A stretch of 64,000 nt of DNA from Aureimonas sp. AU22 (GTDB lineage Bacteria > Pseudomonadota > Alphaproteobacteria > Rhizobiales > Rhizobiaceae), in the NCBI RefSeq assembly GCF_001463745.1, contig NZ_BBWJ01000014.1:213662-277661 (forward strand), written 5' to 3'. The stretch's first letter is position 1. Each line of letters starts with the position of its first letter. Below, one piece after another: positions 8,556 to 17,720 of this stretch. The notes beneath the pieces were generated by a model, which was given only the letters and a program-made list of their open reading frames with translations, did not search any database and had not been told where the DNA came from. The position numbers and the translations under genes are program-made.

Positions 8556-9425
8556 ATGATCCCGCTCGCGCAATTCCTGTCGGACGAAGCCGAAGACGAG
8601 TTCGTGCCCCTGCGCACCCCGGCGCCGCGCCGGATGGTCCCGGCGGCGCCCCGCGCCTTCGAGGCCGGCCTGCCGCGCGTCACCTCGCCGGCCGCCCAGC
8701 CTTCGCGCCCCGCGGCCAAGCCGGCACAGACCCCGGCTGCGCTTCGCCCCACCGCCATCCCGGCGAAGGCGCTCCAAGTGGCCGGCGTCGCGCCGGCCCC
8801 GACGCGCCCGGTGGCGGAGCCCCGCGTTCCGCTGCGCGAGCTCGAAGCCGAGCGGCGCGCCTGGGCGCGGGAGCGCGAGGCTCTCGTGCGCGCTCATGAG
8901 ATCGCGCTGGCACAGGCGCACCAGGACGGCGCGGCGGAAGCCGAGGCATCCGTGCGCCAGGACCTTGAGCGCGTGTCCGACGAGCGGATCGAAACCCTGC
9001 GCCAGACCCTGGCGGCCGACAACGACGGCGCGCTCGTCGAAGCGCGTCGGCAGTGGGTCGAGACCGAAGGCGACCGCCTCGCGGATCTAGTGATCCTCCA
9101 GATGGCGGTCTTCGAGGACGCGCTGAAGACCACGCTAAGCGCGCTCCTGCGCCCGCTCGTCCTCGATGCGCGCAAGCGGATGACGATGGACGAGCTTGCC
9201 GGCGCCGTGAAGACGATCGCCTTCGACGGGACGACGGTGAAGATCGCGGCCTCGGGTCCGAGCGACCTTCTCCATTCGCTCGAAGGCAAGCTCGGCGACC
9301 ACGCCCGCCACGTCTCCTTCGACGCCGACGAGACCCATACCGACGTGCGCATCGACGCCAACCAGACGGTGATCGAGACTCGTCTCGCCGCCTGGCTCAA
9401 GGCCGTCGAGGAGGCGCTTTCGTGA
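8556..9425 (+). CDS. FliH-like flagellar export regulator (tentative)
   Basis: 289 residues. The first 90 are Pro/Ala-rich and look disordered. Residues about 90-175 form a charged coiled coil (ELEAERRAWAREREALVRAH), followed by an alpha/beta C-terminal domain. This layout fits FliH/HrpE-type proteins, which bind and regulate the FliI ATPase. Its place directly between fliF and motB matches a gene of the Brucella-type flagellar cluster often left as hypothetical. I infer FliH-like function from layout only. Its stop overlaps the motB GTG start. Confidence 0.55.
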   Translation: MIPLAQFLSDEAEDEFVPLRTPAPRRMVPAAPRAFEAGLPRVTSPAAQPSRPAAKPAQTPAALRPTAIPAKALQVAGVAPAPTRPVAEPRVPLRELEAERRAWAREREALVRAHEIALAQAHQDGAAEAEASVRQDLERVSDERIETLRQTLAADNDGALVEARRQWVETEGDRLADLVILQMAVFEDALKTTLSALLRPLVLDARKRMTMDELAGAVKTIAFDGTTVKIAASGPSDLLHSLEGKLGDHARHVSFDADETHTDVRIDANQTVIETRLAAWLKAVEEALS

Positions 9426-10540
9426 GTGCAGTCGACTCCGAGAGGCATGAGATCATCATCGTCCGTCGCAGCGGCGAGGTCGAGGACGGGCACCATGGCG
9501 GCGCCTGGAAGATCGCCTTCGCCGACTTCATGACGGCGATGATGGCCTTCTTCCTCGTGATGTGGCTGACGAGCGTCTCGGACGACGCGACGAAGGCGCA
9601 GATCGCGCAGTACTTCAACCCGATCCAGCTCAACAACCCGGTTCCTCCGACGGATGGCGTCAGTCGCGATCCCGACGTCGCGGCTCCAACTCAGGGCGAG
9701 ACGAAGGGCTCCAGCGACCAGCCGGGCATGCCGGACGGCAAGCCTGTGGGCGGTGACGCGAAGGGCGGCGAGGACCAGGCCCTGTTCCGCGATCCCTATG
9801 CCGTGCTCGCCGAGATCGTGGCCGAGAACGAGGCGGCCGGCGAGACCGGCAAGGCCAGCGGAAAGCCGGACGGGACGGGCCTGCCCGGACTCAACGGCGG
9901 CGACGCCTATCGCGATCCCTTCGACCCGACGTCCTGGCAGCTGACGCCGAACGCCGTCGCCGGCAAGCAGGTGGAGGTCACGCCCGACGACTTCGCCACC
10001 GTGGCCGTAGCGCCCACGCCGCCTGCGCCGCCCGTCCAGGTTGCCGAGCCGGTAGCCCCCGCGACGCCGGAACAGAGCGATGCGGCCGAACTGCAGAAGC
10101 AGATCGACGCCAGCGTTCCGGCCGAGGACGGCGCCGACGTTCAGGTGAAGAGCGGCGATGCCGGCTCCGGCACGGTGACGATCTCGCTCGCCGACACGCT
10201 CGACACCGGCATGTTCCAGATCGGATCGGCCCGGCCCACGGCCGATGCCATCCGGCTCATGGAGAAGATCGCGGCCATCCTCAAGGACCGGCCCGGCGAC
10301 ATCGTCATCCGGGGCCACACGGACGCTCGGCCCTATTCGGGCGGCGGCCAGGTCGACAACTGGCGCCTGTCCACGGATCGCGCCCATATGGCCTACTACA
10401 TGCTTCGCCGTGGCGGGCTCGACGACAAGCGGGTCGAGGCCATCGAAGGCGTCGCCGACCGCCAGCCCAGCAACGCATCCGATCCCGAAGCTGCCAGCAA
10501 CCGGCGGATCGAGATCCTGTTGAAAGAACCCAAGGCGTGA
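9422..10540 (+). CDS. motB: Flagellar stator protein MotB
   Basis: 372 residues from a GTG start overlapping the upstream stop (GTGA). MotB anchors the stator to peptidoglycan and carries the proton-binding aspartate. Residues 30-53 form the transmembrane plug region with AFADFMTAMMAFFLVMWL; Asp35 is the expected essential residue. A long acidic and Pro-rich linker follows, then a C-terminal OmpA-like peptidoglycan-binding domain with VIRGHTDARPYSGGGQVDNW. MotA is not in the window. The stop overlaps the motC start. Confidence 0.96.
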   Translation: MSAVDSERHEIIIVRRSGEVEDGHHGGAWKIAFADFMTAMMAFFLVMWLTSVSDDATKAQIAQYFNPIQLNNPVPPTDGVSRDPDVAAPTQGETKGSSDQPGMPDGKPVGGDAKGGEDQALFRDPYAVLAEIVAENEAAGETGKASGKPDGTGLPGLNGGDAYRDPFDPTSWQLTPNAVAGKQVEVTPDDFATVAVAPTPPAPPVQVAEPVAPATPEQSDAAELQKQIDASVPAEDGADVQVKSGDAGSGTVTISLADTLDTGMFQIGSARPTADAIRLMEKIAAILKDRPGDIVIRGHTDARPYSGGGQVDNWRLSTDRAHMAYYMLRRGGLDDKRVEAIEGVADRQPSNASDPEAASNRRIEILLKEPKA

Positions 10541-11841
10541 CGAACTCCCTGCGGCTCCTGCTCGGCTCGCTGCTGCTCGGTGCGTCCATGCTGCCGGCGC
10601 GCGGCATGGATGCCCCGGCTGCCCCCGAAGCCGCGGAGCATGGGGCCCAGTCCCAAGAGGCCGCCGCCGCACCCGATGCGCCGAATGCGGCCGACGCCCC
10701 GCATCAGGAAACGCCCGCTGCCCTGGCCGAGGGGCGCAACACGCACTGGTCGGACAGCCGGTCGCCCATGCCGTTCGACGTGATGCGCTCGGTGCAGTTT
10801 CTTCAGGATCAGGTGGCGCGGGGCAACGTCCGGGCCATTCGCGTCCAGGCGCTGCTCCTGCGGCGCTTCGGCCAGACCTTCCTGGAGGCGCAGCCGGACG
10901 TCTGGAACGATCCGCGCAACACGCGCGCGGTCGCGCTCTTCACCTTCAGCGGCGGCACGCCCGATGTCATCCAGGCTCTGCTCCAGCAGGGCCGGCTCCC
11001 CGAAAACGAGAAGCCCCTGTTCGAGGGGGCGCTCGCCTATGTGCAGAACGATCTTCCGACCGCGGCCAAGAAACTGGAATCGGTGGCGGTGGACGAGCTG
11101 GAGCCGGTGCTCGCGGCGCAGGTCAGCCTGGCGCTCGGGCAGATCCACCAGCTCGACCACCCGGACACGGCCGTGGGCCATCTCGCTCTGGCGCGGCTGC
11201 TAGCGCCCGGTACCCTCATCGAGGAGGCGGCGCTGCGTCTGGGCGTTCCGCTCGTGGACGCCGATGGCGACCATGAAGCCGGCGACCGGCTGGCACGCCG
11301 CTACTTCGATGCGTTCCACGACTCGAGCTACGCCGCAAACTTCGAGACGCGCTACGTGGCGATGGTCGTCGGCCGGGCCATGCCGGATCCCCAGAGCACG
11401 CTTCTGGCGATGGACGGCGTCGTGGAGGCGCTGCCCGTGGACCGGCGCCAGCGGTTGTACCTTGCGGCCGCTCGGCGTTCGCTGGTCTCGGGCAACCTTC
11501 AGTTCGCGACCCGCTCCGCCGATCGTGCGATCGAGCTTGCCGGTCTGCAGCCCGGTGACCAGGCGCGCGCCACCCTCTACCGAACGGCGTCCTCGCTCGG
11601 CATCGACGGACAGGAGGCGTCTCGGTCGGCGCTCGACGGCATCGATCGCAGCCTCTTGCATGCCGAAGACCAGAAGCTTCTCGATGCCGCCTATTCGGTC
11701 CTGGACTCGATGGCCAAACCTGCCCTGATGTCCGAAGTCAGCCACGTGTCTCCGGACGCACCGGAAACGTCCACGATCCTGTCGCGGGCACGCGCTGCCC
11801 TCGACGCCGCATCCCTGGAAATGAAGAAGTCCCAGCCATGA
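10537..11841 (+). CDS. motC: Periplasmic motility protein MotC
   Basis: 434 residues from a GTG start. A signal peptide (SLRLLLGSLLLGASMLPARG) sends it to the periplasm. The mature protein begins with a Pro/Ala-rich stretch and continues as helical, TPR-like repeats rich in Ala and Leu. In rhizobia MotC binds the periplasmic part of MotB and is needed for rotation; MotE keeps it stable. The flanking motB and fliK overlaps (GTGA and ATGA) are as in Sinorhizobium. The function is from the family; no catalytic motif is expected. Confidence 0.88.
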   Translation: MTNSLRLLLGSLLLGASMLPARGMDAPAAPEAAEHGAQSQEAAAAPDAPNAADAPHQETPAALAEGRNTHWSDSRSPMPFDVMRSVQFLQDQVARGNVRAIRVQALLLRRFGQTFLEAQPDVWNDPRNTRAVALFTFSGGTPDVIQALLQQGRLPENEKPLFEGALAYVQNDLPTAAKKLESVAVDELEPVLAAQVSLALGQIHQLDHPDTAVGHLALARLLAPGTLIEEAALRLGVPLVDADGDHEAGDRLARRYFDAFHDSSYAANFETRYVAMVVGRAMPDPQSTLLAMDGVVEALPVDRRQRLYLAAARRSLVSGNLQFATRSADRAIELAGLQPGDQARATLYRTASSLGIDGQEASRSALDGIDRSLLHAEDQKLLDAAYSVLDSMAKPALMSEVSHVSPDAPETSTILSRARAALDAASLEMKKSQP

Positions 11842-13268
11842 AGATCGATCTGTCCCTTGCGCCCCTCGACAAGGACGGCTCATCGCGTGCTCCCAACGGC
11901 GCCGATGCGGACCGGGGCGCCATGGGCGCTGCGTTCGGACGGGCGGTGCGCGATGCCGAGGGCAAGCGTTCGGCCAATTCCAACGACAAGGCGGCGAAGG
12001 CAGACGCCGATCCAATATCCGGCGCGGATGTGGACGCGAAGGACGAGACCTCCGGTCCCGCATCTGAGGGAGATACCGACGCCGACGTCCAGACCGAGAC
12101 GGCGCCCCTGCAGTCCATTCTGGGTGCGCTTGCGGCGCTGACCTCGCAGAAGGCCGCCGTGCAGGACGCGCGACGAAACGCTGCGGAAGCGGCGGAGCCG
12201 CGCGCTGCGGTTGCATCGGTCGATCCGGCGCTCGACGGGGCAGAGGCCCTGGAAGCCTCCGCGGTGAAGGAGAAGGGCGCGATGAAGCTCGACGTCCTTC
12301 GAATGGAAACGCATTTCGAACCCCGCCAGGACGGCATGGTTCTGGTGGAAGGCTCTGCGAAGGCGAAGAAGGATGCCCTCGTTGCCGACACGAAGGCGAA
12401 GGCCGTGGCGGCAGGCGTCGAACGGTCGGCCGTAGCGCTTGCCGAGCAGTCGAAGGCGAGGGCAGCCGACGCCAAGGCCGCAGCGGTCGAGGAAGTTTCT
12501 GCGACCTCGAAGACCGACGGAGCGCCACCGATGCGCTTCGACGAAGCGCTCGCCCGTCTCGGGCGCGCCGGCAACGAGCGCTCCGGGGGCGACACGGGCC
12601 GCGACGGTTCGGCGGCCGCACAGTCGGCGCTGGCGGAACTCGCCGCAAGGCGCAGTGCCGCAAAGGGCGCGGAAGCCGTTTCCCCGGCGGGATCGATCGA
12701 TGCCGGTCCGTCGTCCACGTCCGGCTACAACCTCGCCGGGCAGGTCGCCGGGCCGATCATGGAGGCGCTCGGCGACCCGAGCAAGGCCCCGGCCGATGCC
12801 GCACCCCGCGCGACGGATGCGCATCTGCGCATGCGGGCCGGCGGCGGCGCCCTGAAAACCCTGACCATCCAGCTCCATCCCGAGCATCTCGGCACGGTCG
12901 ATGTCTCGATGCGGCTGAACGAGGGACGCCTGACGCTGGAGCTCGCCGCAAGCCGAAGCGATACCGCTTCGATGCTGCTCGACGACCAGGCCTCGTTGCG
13001 CAAGCTTCTCGAGCATGCCGGCTTCTCGCTGGACGACGCCGCCATCTCGGTCATCACGCGCGACAGCGGCCAGGTCCGTACGGCCGAAGGCGGGGCGACG
13101 GGATCGCAGCAGCGCGACACCGGCGGTGGTCCCGCCGGCGAGGGGCGCTCGGAAACGCGGGATCAGTCGGGCGGTTCGGACGATCGCCCGGGACGACGTC
13201 AGACGCCCGACCGTCGCAACGACGAGGCGATGCCTGCCAAGCCACGGTCCGGTTCGACCTATCTCTGA
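11838..13268 (+). CDS. fliK: Flagellar hook-length control protein FliK (formerly MotD)
   Basis: 476 residues. FliK measures hook length and switches export specificity. The first 330 residues are Ala/Glu/Lys-rich and low in complexity. Residues about 333-415 form the conserved C-terminal hook-length domain with LTIQLHPEHLGTVDVSMRL and LELAASRSD. A hydrophilic Gly/Arg-rich tail follows. In rhizobia this gene was first called motD and later recognised as fliK. Its ATG overlaps the motC stop, so motB-motC-fliK form one unit. Confidence 0.9.
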   Translation: MKIDLSLAPLDKDGSSRAPNGADADRGAMGAAFGRAVRDAEGKRSANSNDKAAKADADPISGADVDAKDETSGPASEGDTDADVQTETAPLQSILGALAALTSQKAAVQDARRNAAEAAEPRAAVASVDPALDGAEALEASAVKEKGAMKLDVLRMETHFEPRQDGMVLVEGSAKAKKDALVADTKAKAVAAGVERSAVALAEQSKARAADAKAAAVEEVSATSKTDGAPPMRFDEALARLGRAGNERSGGDTGRDGSAAAQSALAELAARRSAAKGAEAVSPAGSIDAGPSSTSGYNLAGQVAGPIMEALGDPSKAPADAAPRATDAHLRMRAGGGALKTLTIQLHPEHLGTVDVSMRLNEGRLTLELAASRSDTASMLLDDQASLRKLLEHAGFSLDDAAISVITRDSGQVRTAEGGATGSQQRDTGGGPAGEGRSETRDQSGGSDDRPGRRQTPDRRNDEAMPAKPRSGSTYL

Positions 13269-13281
13269 CGAATTCACCAGA

Positions 13282-13318
13282 AGGGCGCCATCGGGCCTAC
13301 AGGCTCGCGGCGTCCTTT
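13282..13318 (+). terminator. Hairpin after fliK
   Basis: Arms AGGGCGCC (13282-13289) and GGCGTCCT (13309-13316) pair with one G-T, with a small inner hairpin in the loop and a short TTT run. Probably a weak intrinsic terminator, 13 bases after fliK. Confidence 0.5.
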
Positions 13319-13587
13319 CTGCATCCGGATGCGCCCTCGCGATCCTCCCAGTGCCGGATTTTTCGCAGTTGCAAGCTCGGCGAAAGACTGCACCCTTAAG
13401 TTGAAAATCAACCGGGTGTGATTAACGTCTTTTGACAGAACTCTACGTTAACCAATTGCTTATGAACGCGAAACGCACACGGTCGGTAACGGCGCGTTAA
13501 CCCTATAGTTATTTTTGGGGATGGCCCGATTCGCGGCGGATTGGTTATTTGTTTCCTAACGAAACGCAAGTCACGCGGCGGGGACAA
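13319..13587 (+). promoter_or_regulatory. ftcR upstream region (no gene)
   Basis: With the hairpin before it, this is a 319-bp gene-free interval between fliK and ftcR. It is AT-richer than the surroundings and contains TTGACA at 13432-13437 and TATAGT at 13504-13509, but these are too far apart to be one promoter. GGCGGGG just before the ATG at 13588 is the ribosome binding site. Expression of the flagellar regulator is probably controlled here, since it is the main non-coding gap of the region. Confidence 0.4.
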
Positions 13588-14259
13588 ATGATCGTAGTTG
13601 TGGACAATCGCGAGCTGGTCACGAACGGCTACAAGTCCCTTTTCGGCACGGAAGGGGTGTCCTCCGCTGGCTTCGGCGTCGAGGAATTCCGCGACTGGGT
13701 GGAGTCCGCTTCCGACAACGATCTGTCGGCGGTCGAGGCGTTCCTGCTTGGTGACTTCCCCGAGCGCGGCACCTTCACCCGCCTGGTTCGCAGCCGCTCC
13801 ACCGCGCCGATGATCGCTCTGGCCGAGGCCAAGGCTCTCAACTCCACGCTCGACCTCTTCGCCGCCGGCATCGACGACGTCGTCGCCAAGCCGGTTCACG
13901 TCAAGGAAATCCTGGCTCGCGTCGGTGCCATCCGCCGCCGCGAAATCACCGTCGATCGCGCCAAGACGACGGTGGACGAGATCGCCGTCTTCGCCGATGG
14001 CCGCGATGCCGAGGTGGCCGGCCAGCCGATGGTTCTGCCCCGCCGCGAGCGCCGCATCCTCGAATACCTGGCTGCCAACAAGGGGCGCCGCGTTTCCAAG
14101 CAGCAGCTCTTCAGCGCGATCTATGGGATCTTCGACGAGAACGTCGAGGAGAATGTCATCGAAAGCCACATCTCCAAGCTTCGCAAGAAGCTCAAGATGC
14201 GTCTCGGCTACGATCCGGTCTCCTCCAAGCGCTACCTCGGCTACGGTATCGGCGTCTGA
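13588..14259 (+). CDS. ftcR: Atypical OmpR-family flagellar regulator FtcR/Rem
   Basis: 223 residues. FtcR (Brucella) or Rem (Sinorhizobium) is the late flagellar activator placed just before flgE. An N-terminal receiver-like domain begins MIVVVDNRELV and keeps a lysine in VVAKPVH, but the strand-3 region (SAVEAFLLGDF) lacks the usual phospho-acceptor aspartate, so it probably works without phosphorylation. A winged-helix DNA-binding domain fills residues 130-223, with RRERRILEYLAANKGRRVSK. A TTG at 13549 is possible, but the ATG at 13588 has a strong ribosome binding site. Confidence 0.9.
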   Translation: MIVVVDNRELVTNGYKSLFGTEGVSSAGFGVEEFRDWVESASDNDLSAVEAFLLGDFPERGTFTRLVRSRSTAPMIALAEAKALNSTLDLFAAGIDDVVAKPVHVKEILARVGAIRRREITVDRAKTTVDEIAVFADGRDAEVAGQPMVLPRRERRILEYLAANKGRRVSKQQLFSAIYGIFDENVEENVIESHISKLRKKLKMRLGYDPVSSKRYLGYGIGV

Positions 14260-14302
14260 TCGTACGCGTCCACCGCGACATAATCTTGCAAACGACTTCC
14301 GG

Positions 14303-14338
14303 AGGGCTCGGCGCGAAAGTGCCGAGCCCTTTCTTTAT
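14303..14338 (+). terminator. Terminator after ftcR
   Basis: A perfect 10-bp stem (AGGGCTCGGC at 14303-14312, GCCGAGCCCT at 14321-14330, 8-base loop) is followed by a T-rich run TTTCTTTATT. This is a convincing intrinsic terminator that isolates ftcR from flgE. Confidence 0.85.
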
Positions 14339-14368
14339 TAAGAAATGGTTAATGCTCTGTTATATAAA
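14338..14368 (+). promoter_or_regulatory. Candidate flgE promoter
   Basis: An AT-rich patch directly after the ftcR terminator has TTAAGA (14338-14343) and TATATA (14361-14366) 17 bases apart, about 80 bases before the flgE ATG. Each box matches only 4 of 6 consensus positions; FtcR may assist. Confidence 0.35.
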
Positions 14369-14445
14369 CCTTGTGTGACAGCAGCTTCGCACAAGCCAGC
14401 CTTCCTAATGTGGCCGCAACCCCAGGTAACGTAGAGGCTGGCAGT

Positions 14446-15819
14446 ATGAGCATCGGCGGACTAATGCGCACGAGCGTCTCGGGCATGAACGCGCAGGCAA
14501 CCCGCCTCAGCGCCGTGTCGGAGAACATCGCGAACGCCAACACCACTGGCTACAAGCAGACGACGACCGAGTTCGCGTCGCAGATGCTGGCCAACGGCAA
14601 GGGCATGTACAATTCCGGCGCCGTCGAAGCCAACGTGCGCACGCTGATCAGCGAGCAGGGGGGACTGTCCTACACCGCCAACTCGGTGAACTCGAAGAAG
14701 GTCGACCTCGCGATCATGGGGCAGGGCTTCCTGGTCGTCGACGACGGCAACGGCGCCAACATGCTCACGCGCGCAGGCTCCTTCACGCAGCAGCCCGACG
14801 GCACTCTGGTGAACGCCGCCGGCTACACGCTGAAGGGCTACCCGGTGAAGGCTGGCGGCACCGACTACGTGCTCAACGGCTTCGAGGGCCTCCAGGAGGT
14901 GAACCTCAGCGCCGGTCTGCTCAGCGCGAGCCCGACGACCAAGGGCACGCTCACCATCCCGTTGAACAAGAACTATGTCGCCGAGACGGTCGACGCCAAT
15001 CTCCCCTCGAAGAACGGACCGCCGACGGCCGACCCGAAGACGACCATCTCGAAGTCGCTGACCGTCTACGACAATTCGGGCGAAGCGGTGAAGCTCGATA
15101 TCTACTACACCAAGACCGGCGAAAACGAGTGGGAGATGGCGATCTTCGACAGCCGCGGCGCGACGCCCGGTTCGTCGGGACCGTTCCCCTACAACGAAGT
15201 GCCGCTGCCGGCCGATCCCGCCGACTACGTGGCGCTCACGGAGTCCATGGGTAACGCGAAGCTGACGTTCGACCCGGCCAACGGGTACGCACTGTCGGCG
15301 ATCGCCGATGGCACCAAGATGACGAGCACGGACGGCAAGACCCTCAAGATCGACTTGAGCGGCATCAACGGCTCCGACTCCTTCATGCTCGACATCGGGA
15401 ACACCACGCAGTTCACCGGCGACAACCAGCCGCTCGCGGCCGAGGTCAACGGCAACCCCGCCGAGGTGATCGACAAGCTCCAGATCGGCAAGGACGGCAC
15501 GGTCCGTGCGCTGTTCACGTCCGGAACCTTCCGCGATCTCTACAAGATCCCGCTCGCCAAGGTGACCGCGCCCGACAACATGACCGTCGTCTCGGGCAAC
15601 GCCTTCGCGCCGAGCCTCGAATCCGGCAGCGTCCTGATGGGCTTCGGCGGATCGGACGGCTTCGGCGACGTCATCTCCGGCGCGCTCGAGAGCTCCACCG
15701 TCGATCTCGCCTCCGAGCTGACCACCATGATCGAGAGCCAACGGTCCTATACCGCCAACTCGAAGGTCTTCCAGACCGGCTCCGAAATCATGGACGTCCT
15801 GGTCAACCTCAAGCGCTGA
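14446..15819 (+). CDS. flgE: Flagellar hook protein FlgE
   Basis: 457 residues. FlgE polymerises into the hook. The N-terminus MSIGGLMRTSVSGMNAQATR and the ENIANANTTGYKQ motif (near residues 27-39) are classic; the central LDLAIMGQGF-type motif reads VDLAIMGQGFLVVDDG; the C-terminal helix contains TTMIESQRSYTANSKVFQT. An ORF extends upstream to 14371, but the ATG at 14446 gives the standard FlgE start and follows AGAGG. flgE has its own terminator and is probably the main FtcR target, as in Brucella. Confidence 0.96.
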   Translation: MSIGGLMRTSVSGMNAQATRLSAVSENIANANTTGYKQTTTEFASQMLANGKGMYNSGAVEANVRTLISEQGGLSYTANSVNSKKVDLAIMGQGFLVVDDGNGANMLTRAGSFTQQPDGTLVNAAGYTLKGYPVKAGGTDYVLNGFEGLQEVNLSAGLLSASPTTKGTLTIPLNKNYVAETVDANLPSKNGPPTADPKTTISKSLTVYDNSGEAVKLDIYYTKTGENEWEMAIFDSRGATPGSSGPFPYNEVPLPADPADYVALTESMGNAKLTFDPANGYALSAIADGTKMTSTDGKTLKIDLSGINGSDSFMLDIGNTTQFTGDNQPLAAEVNGNPAEVIDKLQIGKDGTVRALFTSGTFRDLYKIPLAKVTAPDNMTVVSGNAFAPSLESGSVLMGFGGSDGFGDVISGALESSTVDLASELTTMIESQRSYTANSKVFQTGSEIMDVLVNLKR

Positions 15820-15848
15820 GGTCTCTGACCTCGGCCGACCCCTGATGC

Positions 15849-15880
15849 AAGGGCGCGTCGCGCTGACGCGGCGCGCCCTT
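15849..15880 (+). terminator. Long hairpin after flgE
   Basis: A 14-bp stem with one G-T pair (15849-15862 with 15867-15880) and a CTGA tetraloop follows flgE by 29 bases. There is no T tract apart from the closing AA/TT pairs, so termination may be partial and let flgE transcripts read into flgK. Confidence 0.65.
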
Positions 15881-15917
15881 GGCACGATCGTCCTTCCCGT
15901 CCTCCCGGAACGCTCCC

Positions 15918-17705
15918 ATGTCGCTCTCCGCCGCGCTGAACACTGCCAAATCGTCGCTGGCCGCCTCGCAGCTTCAGACGCAGATCACGTCGAGCAACAT
16001 CGCGAACGTGAACACCGCGGGCGCGACGCGGAAGATCGCGAACGTGGTCACGGGGCCGAACGGCACCGTGACGGTCACCTCGATCGCGCAGTCGTCGAAC
16101 TCCACCCTGTTCCGCAACATGCTGGACGCGACGTCGAAGCTCACGGTCGCCACGATGCAGGCCGACGCCTATGCGCGTCTCAACGAGGTCGTCGGCGATA
16201 CGAACGCGAAGCAGTCGCCGCAGGCCAAGGTCGCCGCGCTCAACGACGCGCTGAGCAGCCTTGCCAACACGCCCGGCAACTACGATCTGGCGCGAGCGGC
16301 GGCGCAGGCTGCCCAGGATCTCGTCACCACGATCCGTGACAACGCCGACACGGTTCAGTCGATCCGCCGCGACGCCGACAACAACCTGTCGATCGCCGCG
16401 AGCGACATGAACCGCATCCTGAAGGATCTGGAGGCGGTCAATCGCAGGGTCGTCGCGGGAACGACGAGCGGCGAGGACGTGACCGACCAGTCCGACCAGC
16501 GGGACCGCCTGGTCAAGGAACTGTCGCAATATGTCGGCGTGAGCGTGCGCACGCGCGGCAACAACGACATGGTGATCTACACCGACTCCGGCGTGACGCT
16601 GCTCGAGAACACCGCCCGCGCCGTTGCCTTCGAGAAGACGGCGTCTCTGGTGCCCGGCGGGGAAGGCAACGCCTTCTATATCGACGGCGTCGCGGTGACC
16701 GGCTCGAACTCCTACATGCCCGCCAAGGGCGGCATGATCGTCGGCCTCACCGATGTCCGCGACAAGGTGGCCAACACGTACGGGGCACAGCTCGACGAAC
16801 TGGCGCGCGGACTGATCTCGGCGTTCTCCGAAGCCGATCAGAACGATACGTCTCCGGCCGTCGGTGCGAAGGCGGGCCTCTTCACCTCGACCCAGCTCGC
16901 CACCGAAACGCTCGGCCCCGTCGGCATCGGCACCTTCAGCGGCGCGCCGACGCCGGGGACGCTTTCCTTCACCGTGACGTATGAAGGCGTGGAATACAGC
17001 GTGTCCGGCACGGTGGACGCTACCCAGCTGGCCACATCGGACGACTTCGCAGCCCGTCTCCAGGAGATGATCGCCGAAGGAAAGAGTTCCTCCGGTGCCG
17101 TTCTCGGCAAGGGGCGTGTGTCCGTCGATGGGGCAGGCGGCACCTTGACCATGTCGGGTTCGGGCGTCGGCCAGAGCGTCCTGTCGCTTTCGGGACTGAG
17201 CGCCACTGCCACGACGGGACTGAGCATCGGGGCCTCCACGCTTTCCGGGCCCAACCCGAACGCCGGCCTGGCCTCGACGCTGGCCCTCGCGGACGGTGTT
17301 CTCGCCAACCCGACGAAGGTGCGCGACGGCGTCAACGGCGGCGAATACAACTACAATCCGACGGCTCTCGGCGGCTTCAGCGGGCGGATCAACGCGCTCG
17401 CCAACGCGATGAACAGCATGCGCGGGTTCTCCGCCACCTCCGGCGCCGATCCACGTGCCACCCTGAGCGGCTATGCGTCCTCGTCGATCTCCTGGCTGCA
17501 GGACGCCCGCTCCGCCGCCTCGCGGTCGGTGACGTCGATCTCGACCCTGGTTTCCAAGACCGAGGAGACCTTGTCGAACGAAACCGGAATCAACCTCGAT
17601 GTCGAACTGACCCGCCTGATCGAACTGGAACGCTCGTACCAGGCATCGGCCAAGATCATCTCCACCGTTGATCAGATGTTGTCCCAACTCCTCCAGTCCA
17701 TCTGA
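15918..17705 (+). CDS. flgK: Flagellar hook-associated protein 1 FlgK
   Basis: 595 residues. FlgK joins hook and filament. The N-terminus MSLSAALNTAKSSLAASQLQ and SSNIANVNTAGATRK (near residues 26-40) match FlgK; the C-terminus has LTRLIELERSYQASAKIIST then a short helix, the family's D0 end. The ORF could begin at 15879, but the ATG at 15918 gives the canonical start. flgL follows 15 bases later, so the two are likely cotranscribed. Confidence 0.95.
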   Translation: MSLSAALNTAKSSLAASQLQTQITSSNIANVNTAGATRKIANVVTGPNGTVTVTSIAQSSNSTLFRNMLDATSKLTVATMQADAYARLNEVVGDTNAKQSPQAKVAALNDALSSLANTPGNYDLARAAAQAAQDLVTTIRDNADTVQSIRRDADNNLSIAASDMNRILKDLEAVNRRVVAGTTSGEDVTDQSDQRDRLVKELSQYVGVSVRTRGNNDMVIYTDSGVTLLENTARAVAFEKTASLVPGGEGNAFYIDGVAVTGSNSYMPAKGGMIVGLTDVRDKVANTYGAQLDELARGLISAFSEADQNDTSPAVGAKAGLFTSTQLATETLGPVGIGTFSGAPTPGTLSFTVTYEGVEYSVSGTVDATQLATSDDFAARLQEMIAEGKSSSGAVLGKGRVSVDGAGGTLTMSGSGVGQSVLSLSGLSATATTGLSIGASTLSGPNPNAGLASTLALADGVLANPTKVRDGVNGGEYNYNPTALGGFSGRINALANAMNSMRGFSATSGADPRATLSGYASSSISWLQDARSAASRSVTSISTLVSKTEETLSNETGINLDVELTRLIELERSYQASAKIISTVDQMLSQLLQSI

Positions 17706-17720
17706 CGGATCGCGCTTGCC

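Noticed and set aside
8894..10672. A 592-residue - frame opposite the FliH-like gene and motB
   Set aside because: Arg/Gly/His-rich shadow of high-GC codons; motB motifs are unambiguous on the + strand.
13432..13509. TTGACA and TATAGT as one promoter of ftcR
   Set aside because: They are separated by more than 60 bases; each may be chance in AT-rich DNA.
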